Assembly (NCBI GenBank): GCA_944739405.2
Contig: OX123183.2
Span: forward strand, 90,782,729 to 90,846,728
Source: Euclidia mi
Taxonomy: Eukaryota; Arthropoda; Insecta; Lepidoptera; Erebidae
Length of the DNA: 64,000 nucleotides
Direction: 5' to 3'
In this document: in pieces, positions 57,936 to 64,000 of the stretch
Numbering within the stretch: position 1 is the stretch's first letter
How the letters are laid out: each line of letters begins with the position of its first letter
The notes under the pieces: model-generated
Databases searched by the model: none
Told to the model about the DNA's origin: nothing
The model's input: the letters and a program-made list of their open reading frames with translations, nothing else
Translations under genes and position numbers: made by a program

Positions 57936-58111
57936 CCAACAATATACCTTTTGATCATTAGCGCAAATGTTGTTATAGCAAATAAATATTCGATGAACTG
58001 AAAATTCTGTCAAACGATATTATACAAAGTGATGATTTTCTTAAACGTTGTTCGATTTAGTAATATTATATCAAACGTTGTTTTATCAAACAAGGGTGAA
58101 CCATTAATTTA

Positions 58112-58505
58112 TACTAACTGCTGTAAACCATTAAACTAAATACCTCAAAAGATTATATAGCAAAGTGCTAATTAATTTAATCGGATAAACATAGTTGTGG
58201 TAACCAATGTTAATACACAATATTACATAATTATTAATATTTAATACCCTAAGTTACGGTACAGAAAAAATAATCGTCAGACCAAAAGAGATTCGTTGAG
58301 CTTATTAACTGTGAAGAAAAATAAAGATGGTAGTAGACTTCCCGATACTTATATAATTAAGGAATGAGTCATCTAGCGACCATAACGAATGGTGTAGCAC
58401 ACGATGAAGGAAATGAATGTCGAAGAAAATTTTAGAACATTACATATTTATTTTTAAATAATAATGCAATTGGATTACTTGAATATAAGAAAGTATTATG
58501 TATAT
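58112..58505. other. No recognisable gene
   Basis: AT-rich; nothing recognised. Confidence 0.4.
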
Positions 58506-58506
58506 A

Positions 58507-58509
<3 letters not shown>

Positions 58510-58596
<87 letters not shown>
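58510..58596. repeat. (TA)n microsatellite
   Basis: About 43 uninterrupted TA dinucleotides directly abutting the LINE 5' end. The matching short (TA)n at 62048-62077 suggests the LINE entered or generated TA-rich DNA. Confidence 0.95.
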
Positions 58597-58600
<4 letters not shown>

Positions 58601-58843
58601 CTTAAGCCAGGGTGTGCTTCCGCTCTACTAATCTGTCCGATCGTAGAGAATGCCTCATTCGGGTTTGCGCTCCCGGCTTGCTCGAGCTGTCGCAATCACT
58701 ACCAATATCCCTTCCGTGATTGCGGCATCCTTTGTTACCTTTGACATCCTTTCCCAAACACCAACCTCCTTTAACATTCCCCTATCCTATCCTGTATTTC
58801 CCTTCCTTTCCTTATCCGTAGTAGAGGTGAAGAAGATGGCGCA

Positions 58844-61800
58844 ATGGCTTTAAGGGGATTAAATATTACTCTACCCCAGGAGGGTACCGGTTCTACCGGA
58901 GAATCCCTCTCTGAGCATTGTGGCTCAGACTGCCCCATCGTATCTGGGGGGGGCAAAATTCTCAACGGCGACGCGGTTTGCCACACGTCACGTTTTGTCT
59001 CCCCGTCCAACAGAGGCAAAAAGAGGGCTAGGGAATGCCTGTTTGCAACGGTGAATGTTTGTGGAGGAGTGGATAGTAAGATCGATGAATTGTGTGATAC
59101 GATGGATGTAAGGAAAATTGATATACTGGGGGTGAGTGAAACAAAGAAGAAAGGTTGCTCAACAACTACTCATGGCCAATATCGTGCATACTGGTCTGGA
59201 GTTGTTGAGTCTGAAAGGGCTAGCCGAGGAGTTGGAATGATTCTGTCAGATAGAATGAATGAGTGTGTGAAAGAATATGAATATGTCAACTCCAGGCTTC
59301 TTTGGATGCGATTAAAGATTGGCTTAGTGAAAGTTTTTGTTGTATGTGTTTATGCTCCGGACATGTCCAAACCTTTGAATGTCAGAGAGGAATTCTGGGA
59401 CAAGGTCAGAGATGTGCTTGCTAGGTGTGAGAATAATGAAAGAATAATTATGTTAGGCGACTTTAATGGCTGGGTAGGTGTGTCTCGTGATGGATGTGAA
59501 AGGGTTCTAGGGCGATTTGGTGATGAGAGAGTGAATGAAAATGGTGAGTGTTTGCTGGACATTTGTATGGAGAGAAAACTTGTTGTGACTAACACTTTGT
59601 TTAGTCACAAGATGATTCATATGTATACATGGCAAAGGCAGACAGAACGAAGTATGATAGATTTTGTTGTGGTAGATGAACGTTTAAAAGGAAAAGTGAA
59701 AGATACCAGAGTGTACCGAGGCTTGAATGTGGGTACTGACCATTTTTTGGTAGTTAGTCGTATAGCGGGACTAACAACTAAATGGCGCCATCGGCCTCGC
59801 ATACACTCGCCTGCCATAGAAAGACTGAAAGTTGAAAGATTGGCAGGAGAGGATATACGCGATCAGTATAAAGAGATATTGGAAGTGAGGTTAAAAGATT
59901 TGTTTGAGAAAGAAGAGTGCGAAATAGAAGAATTTTGGAAAGAGTTTAAGAATGGAATGATTGAGACGGCCACTCAAGTATGTGGCGTAAGCAAGAGGAA
60001 GAACGTTAAGAAAATTTGTAATGAATGGTGGGATCAAGAAGTAAGCAATGTGGTTGCGGAAAAGCGCAAAGCTTGGATGGACTTGCTGGCCTTAAGAGCC
60101 AACAAAAGAGTACAAGGTGGTGTGAATGACAATGAAAGTATTGTAAAAGAAAAGTATGACAGGTTGAAATATAAAGTAAAAGAGATAGTGAGAAGAAAGA
60201 AAGAAGAATGCAAGGATAAATTTGATAGAAAATTTTCCCAACATTTTCGGGCCAATATCAAATTATTCTGGCACTTGGTCAGAACAGCCCGAGGCAAATT
60301 AGAGGTTTCGAAAGTTGGTGTGATGAGGGATATAAATGGAAGTATTATTAGAGAGCATGGGGAAGTTCTGAATCAGTGGAAGGTATATTTTGAGAATATG
60401 TTTGAAGGAGGAGGGAGCGACAATAGGAATATAGTAACGAATGAGGAAGATAATTGTGAAAGTGGGATAAATATGGAAGAGATACGATATGCATTGAAAA
60501 GTATGAAGGTGGGTAAAGCTGCGGGATATGACAGGATATCTGCTGAAATGCTCAAGGTAGGCGAAGGCATCACTGCAAGCCTGCTGTATCTACTGTTTAA
60601 TAAATGTTGGCGGTCCGGTCGTGTACCAGGTGACTGGAACAAAGCCGTTATTGTGCCACTGTACAATTGCAAAGGGTCACAGCAGGAATGCCAAAATTAT
60701 CGCGGTATCAGCCTCCTGAGTGTTGTTGGCAAATTGTATGCAAAGATACTGATTGAAAGAGTGATTTCTGAAACGGACAGTAAAATTTGGGATGTGCAAG
60801 CGGGATTCAGAAAGGGAATGGGATGTACGGATCAAGTCTTTTCCTTAAGGTGCATTGCAGAGAAAGTCTTAAGTGAACACCAGAAGGTTTTCTGCGCCTT
60901 TATTGACCTGGAAAAGGCTTACGATCGAGTGGTGAGGGATGAACTTTGGTCAACACTTTCTGTGTATGGAGTGAGCAGCAGTCTGATACGGGCACTTGAA
61001 TCCTTATATAGGGATTCAAGTGCCTGTGTCAGAATAAACGGGGCCTGCACGGACTGGTTTAACATTGATCGTGGTGTTAGACAGGGATGTGTAGCGTCTC
61101 CTTGGCTGTTTAATCTGTTCATGGACAGTTGTTTGACCGATCTGAAAGAGTCTGAATGTGGATTAAGAATGGGTGGGTCAGTGTTTAAGACCCTGCTATA
61201 CGCTGACGATCAGGTTCTATTTGCATCGTCAGCGTTGGATTTGCAGCAGATGGTCACCACGATGAATGAAGCGTATAAGAAGAAAGGTATGAAAGTGAAT
61301 GTTAACAAAACCAAAGTCATGGTCATAGAGAGGGATGATAGTGTAACTGAATGTGAAGTAATGATAGGAGATGAAAAAGTGGAGCAAGTGAACGAGTTTG
61401 TGTATTAAGGGTCTTTGTTTACGAGAGATGGAAAATGTGAGGGAGATATTGAAAGGAGAGTGAAAGCAGGAAATTGTGTGAATGGCGCCTTACAGTCTAT
61501 CATCAGCAAAGATATTATCCCAAAGCAAGCTCGCCTTGCTATACTGCAGGGAGTTTTGGCGCCAACACTGATGTATGGTAGTGAATCATGGGTATGGCAG
61601 AAGAAGCATGAAAGTAGAATCAATGCTGTGGAGATGAGAGCTTTAAGGAGTATGTGCGGAGTAAGGCTGATTGATAAAGTGAAAAACAGTGTGATATGAG
61701 AGAAGTGTGGTCTAAAAGAGGATGTAGTGACAAAGGTTGAAAAAGGAATGTTGCGTTGGTTTGGACATTTGGAACGGATGGATGAAAGAAGGAATACGAA

Positions 61801-62029
61801 AGGAGTGTATCGTGCGAGAATGAATGGAAATGTCGGTAGGGGACGCCCTAGGCGGACGTACGCCGACCAAATAGGTGACGTACTGAAAAAGGGCCAAATT
61901 AAAAGTACCCATAACCGACGCGCATGCATGATGAGGTTAATGAATGTCGAGGAAGCGAAAGAAGTATGTTTGAACCGAAGCATGTGGCGTTCTATAGTCT
62001 CTGCCTACCCCAATGGGAGACAGGCGTGA
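58844..62029 (+). pseudogene. LINE endonuclease-reverse transcriptase with two stops
   Basis: ATG 58844 is the first long-frame start after the leader. Endonuclease: FATVNVCGGV, LGVSETKKKG, MLGDFNGWVG, MIDFVVVDERL, GTDHFLVV. Reverse transcriptase: GKAAGYDRISAEML, QNYRGISLLSVVGKLYAKIL, CAFIDLEKAYDRV, VRQGCVASPWLFNLF and YADDQVLFA. TAA at 61406-61408 ends the first 854 codons; the same frame then continues (GSLFTRDGKCEGDIERRV) to TGA at 61697-61699 and again to 62029, closing with MLRWFGHLERMDERR and GRGRPRRTYADQIGD. No frameshift is needed. The protein would nick DNA and reverse-transcribe the element in the nucleus. Confidence 0.88.
60991..61024. repeat. Hairpin inside the RT frame, 13-bp arms
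   Basis: GGCACTTGAATCC and its exact inverse flank an 8-base TTATATAG loop, within the coding segment ALESLYRDSSACVR. Confidence 0.9.
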
Positions 62030-62045
62030 CGATATAGATAGATAG

Positions 62046-62077
<32 letters not shown>

Positions 62078-62079
62078 CT

Positions 62080-62637
62080 AGTTGATAAGATTAAGAATGC
62101 CGACTTGAATGCAGAAACTACTGTCATCATATTGTATGGTGACAGCTCATTAGTCTCCAAAAACAGTCTCATAGAATTAACAGACTTAATGATAGATGTT
62201 AGCACAAAAATAGCATGTAGCTTTATTATTTGTGCATTGCCTTATTCATATGCTCTCACAGATAGGCAAATTAAATTTATTATTGTACAATAGGACATGT
62301 CATAGTGACAGTATTTTATTTTTTGACACTAATATTTTTATTAGTAATTTCTTTTTAACAAAAGATACTATGTATCTTTCTTATGTACATAGGCGACAAT
62401 TTGCTAAATTATTAGCATTTAATTTATATACTGACAGGAGTACTACTAGAGTACTTAGGAATTTGGTAGATAATAGTTATACCAATAGTAATATTGACAC
62501 ATCTATTAGTTTAAACTATTAGATGAGACAACAGATAGGCATTCATGTGTTTTAAACTTAGTTCATCAAAACATACAAGGCCTATCTGGCAAAGAATTAG
62601 AAATAGATTTATTTTTAAATAAACATAAGATTGATAT
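62080..62637 (+). pseudogene. LINE fragment: end of ORF1 and start of ORF2
   Basis: First frame (to 62293) contains ILYGDSSLVSK and IICALPYSYALTDRQ, recalling hydrolase-like (GDS motif) ORF1 proteins of some CR1-type LINEs. After a frameshift the second frame carries LFFDTNIFISNFFLTKDTMY and ends at TAG 62520-62522. An overlapping third frame begins ORF2: LNLVHQNIQGLSGKELEIDL, an endonuclease N-terminus. It is cut at 62637 by an LTR. It may belong to the same family as the LINE 3' end at 43.2-44.5 kb, which has the compatible ORF2 end, but that is a guess. Confidence 0.65.
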
Positions 62638-62991
62638 TGTTACGAGCTGGGGTTCGTGATAAATTATATACACTATGCCAGAAAAACTGCACTTTATTCA
62701 CTAACACAATAACACTAGAACAACACTAAACACTTCCGACTTATTTCCTTCGCTTCTTGTTGATCGCTTCGATATTCAATTGTAACTGTCCTGACTCGCG
62801 CGTTTACGCTCTATTTATACTGGCCGGATAACATCACTAGCGCATTCTAGCCTCTTCCACAAAACTGTCGAAATAATCGCGAACAGTCGATGCTCGATAC
62901 AGCAACGCCATCTAGTACAGAGTTGATGTTAAACCACCGATACATTCAATCTGTTCTAGTACCCCCCGATTCACCGATAGATGGCGTAACA
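62638..62991 (-). repeat. 3' LTR of deleted Ty3/gypsy element
   Basis: Ends are the short inverted TGTTACG / CGTAACA. Read on the minus strand, AGTATAAATAGAG at about 62810-62822 is a likely TATA box. Confidence 0.85.
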
Positions 62992-63002
62992 CTGCCCCCC
63001 TC

Positions 63003-64000
63003 TTAAACGTGTTCGTCTCGAACATCGTTGGACCCATAGTAACGAGCCAACCGGTCCACATGAACTATCTTCGGTGCACCTCGCGACCCCTTCTGGATTC
63101 GATAGGTGACGTCGTTCATCCTGGTAATTATGCGATATGGCCCGTCCCACCTAGCTTGTAATTTAGGCGATTTACCTTTGCTTCGTACTGGATTATGAAG
63201 CCACACCAATGATCCCTCATCGAAGCCTTTGTTGTTCGCCTTCCGGTCGTAGTGAGTCTTCATCTTCTCAGACATCTGTTGTCTTGACTCCCCTGGAGCT
63301 CCTACATTGTACACCTTCAATGCACCTCTGCTACGAGTGTGTATCCTCTTGACAGCCGCACAACTTGTGCATTTGCGGCACCAATTCTCGACGCCATCCC
63401 GACAGTGGAGCCAATAAAACCGCTCTCGGATCTTAGTAAGCGTCTTCTTAACTCCCATGTGACCTCCCGAAGCACCATTGTGATAGAGCTGCAGTACTTC
63501 CGGCACCTTAGTCTTGGGCACTACCATTTGCAGATGGCATTGGTTACCTCGAGCGTTTTCCCATTTGCGGCACAGGACTCCATCCTGGACAACCAAGCTT
63601 TCTCACTGTGCCCAATAACCTTTGGTGACAGGGCTCATTGCTGCGATATCACTCCATTTGGGCCTAGGAGCGCCTGATTTCTTCCATTCGAGAATCGGCT
63701 GTACGTCCTTGTCTTCTTGCTGGGCACTCTGCAGAGCTTCTTTCCATCCGTCGCTCAGATCCGTCTGCAACATTCTCACTAGCGCTGCCGGCCTCGCTTC
63801 CTGTCTTGCACAGTGTTTGCGTTGGTCGGGGTAAGGCCTACACGTCAGAGCATCTGCGCTACGTTGCTCTTGCCGCCAGACAGGTACGTCAGGTGATCCC
63901 TTCGGTGGAGAGAGGGTATCAACGTGCCTCTTACGCTTTGGGCAGCTCAAGCGGATATGGCCTCTTTCCCCACAGTTGTAGCACCGAGGTGAAGAAACAA
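63003..64000 (-). pseudogene. gag-pol deletion derivative
   Basis: At the window edge is a zinc knuckle CYNCGERGHIRLSCP (CX2CX4HX4C). About 20 residues later the frame turns into the region after RNase H (QEQRSADALTCRPYPDQRKH), so everything between gag nucleocapsid and RNase H is gone. Integrase zinc finger follows (H and C residues in YHNGASGGHMG and CRKCTSCAAV). Then IHTRSRGALKVYNVGAPG jumps to SRQQMSEKMKTHYDRK, skipping the DDE core. One in-frame TGA (63603-63605) interrupts the frame. It ends at about 63003 just inside the LTR. It makes no active enzyme. Confidence 0.85.

Larger units (their letters stand above)
56925..58102. mobile_element. TIR element with 9-bp target duplication, nested inserts
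   Basis: Termini GGTTCACCCTTGTTTGAT are inverted at the two ends, with arms of about 52 bases and two mismatches. Flanks are the 9-bp duplication ATTAATTTA (56916-56924 and 58103-58111). The left interior consists of degenerate short units such as ATTTGAACTAATTTC. A Helitron-like copy and two telomere-like repeat units sit inside. No transposase frame. A 9-bp duplication suggests Mutator-like elements, but the terminal bases are not diagnostic. Confidence 0.8.
58598..62046 (+). mobile_element. RTE-like LINE, nearly full length, two nonsense codons
   Basis: A single large ORF2-type frame (58844-62029), a leader of about 245 bases and a short 3' end CTCTGCCTACCCCAATGGGA followed by GACAGGCGTGACGATATAGA and GATAGATAG. 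Compact layout, single long ORF and short simple-repeat tail suit the RTE group; this is inferred from layout and recalled motifs. The 3' end resembles the tail of SINE family 2. Only two in-frame stops interrupt the coding region, so the copy is fairly young. Confidence 0.85.
62638..64000 (-). mobile_element. Internally deleted Ty3/gypsy element, running off the right edge
   Basis: The 3' LTR is 62638-62991: on the minus strand it starts TGTTACGCCATC and ends CTCGTAACA (354 bases). The polypurine tract AAGAGGGGGGCAG abuts it. The interior reads, in element order from the right edge: gag-type zinc knuckle, RNase H-integrase linker, integrase zinc finger and integrase C-terminus. The protease, reverse transcriptase and integrase catalytic core are absent. 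The 5' LTR and target duplication lie outside the window. Confidence 0.85.

Noticed and set aside
58432..58695. 87-codon frame with a long YI repeat
   Set aside because: It is just translation of the (TA)n microsatellite.

Overview
This is an AT-rich insect genomic window, almost certainly from a moth or butterfly. The order is inferred from its repeats: SINEs ending in GGCTGATGATG or in CTGCCTAC..AGGCGTGA, Helitron-like copies ending in CTAGT, the lepidopteran GGGTTCCGTACC repeat, and TTAGG-type repeats. I found no convincing host protein-coding gene and no tRNA or rRNA gene. Almost every long open frame belongs to a transposable element, so the window reads as intergenic or large-intron DNA filled with nested elements. 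The main host-type signals are a possible TATA promoter plus splice donor at the left edge (minus strand) and a CpG-containing interval near 10.5-10.85 kb.

Layout. 0-5 kb: SINE, retroposon tails and a Helitron-like copy. About 5.0-9.6 kb: a nearly full-length but decayed LINE with ORF1 and ORF2, a UAAUG stop-start overlap and an LTR-like insert in ORF1. 10-29 kb: mostly unrecognised AT-rich DNA with scattered SINEs, a foldback TIR element (16.6-17.1 kb), a GC-rich poly(A) retroposon (23.3-23.8 kb), a Tc1-like fragment (25 kb) and a mariner remnant (26.8-27.7 kb). 29.6-34.5 kb: a complete Ty3/gypsy element on the minus strand with 157-bp LTRs that differ at one base, a 5-bp target duplication, and a SINE inside gag. 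37-45 kb: a second GC-rich retroposon, a second mariner piece, Helitron-like copies and a LINE 3' end whose reverse transcriptase frame carries a nine-unit 18-bp repeat. 46.2-51.8 kb: a TIR element holding a LINE fragment and a 3.2-kb LTR element with no coding capacity (LARD-like). 52-58.6 kb: Helitron-like element, PIF/Harbinger-type MITE, tRNA-derived SINE, two adjacent perfect long hairpins, and a 1.18-kb TIR element with a 9-bp target duplication, telomere-like repeats and a nested Helitron. 58.6-62.05 kb: an RTE-like LINE with two nonsense codons. 62.08-64 kb: another LINE 5' part cut by the 3' LTR of an internally deleted Ty3/gypsy element that runs off the window.

How parts fit together. 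Two SINE families appear to share 3' ends with two LINEs in the same window (GGCTGATGATG type with the 46.6-48.1 kb LINE; AGGCGTGA type with the 58.6-62 kb LINE), the expected pattern when a SINE borrows LINE machinery. The nearly identical LTRs of the 29.6-34.5 kb and 48.2-51.5 kb elements suggest recent insertions, and the SINE inside the former must be younger still. All assignments come from reading the sequence; family names rest on recognised motifs and were not checked by database search.
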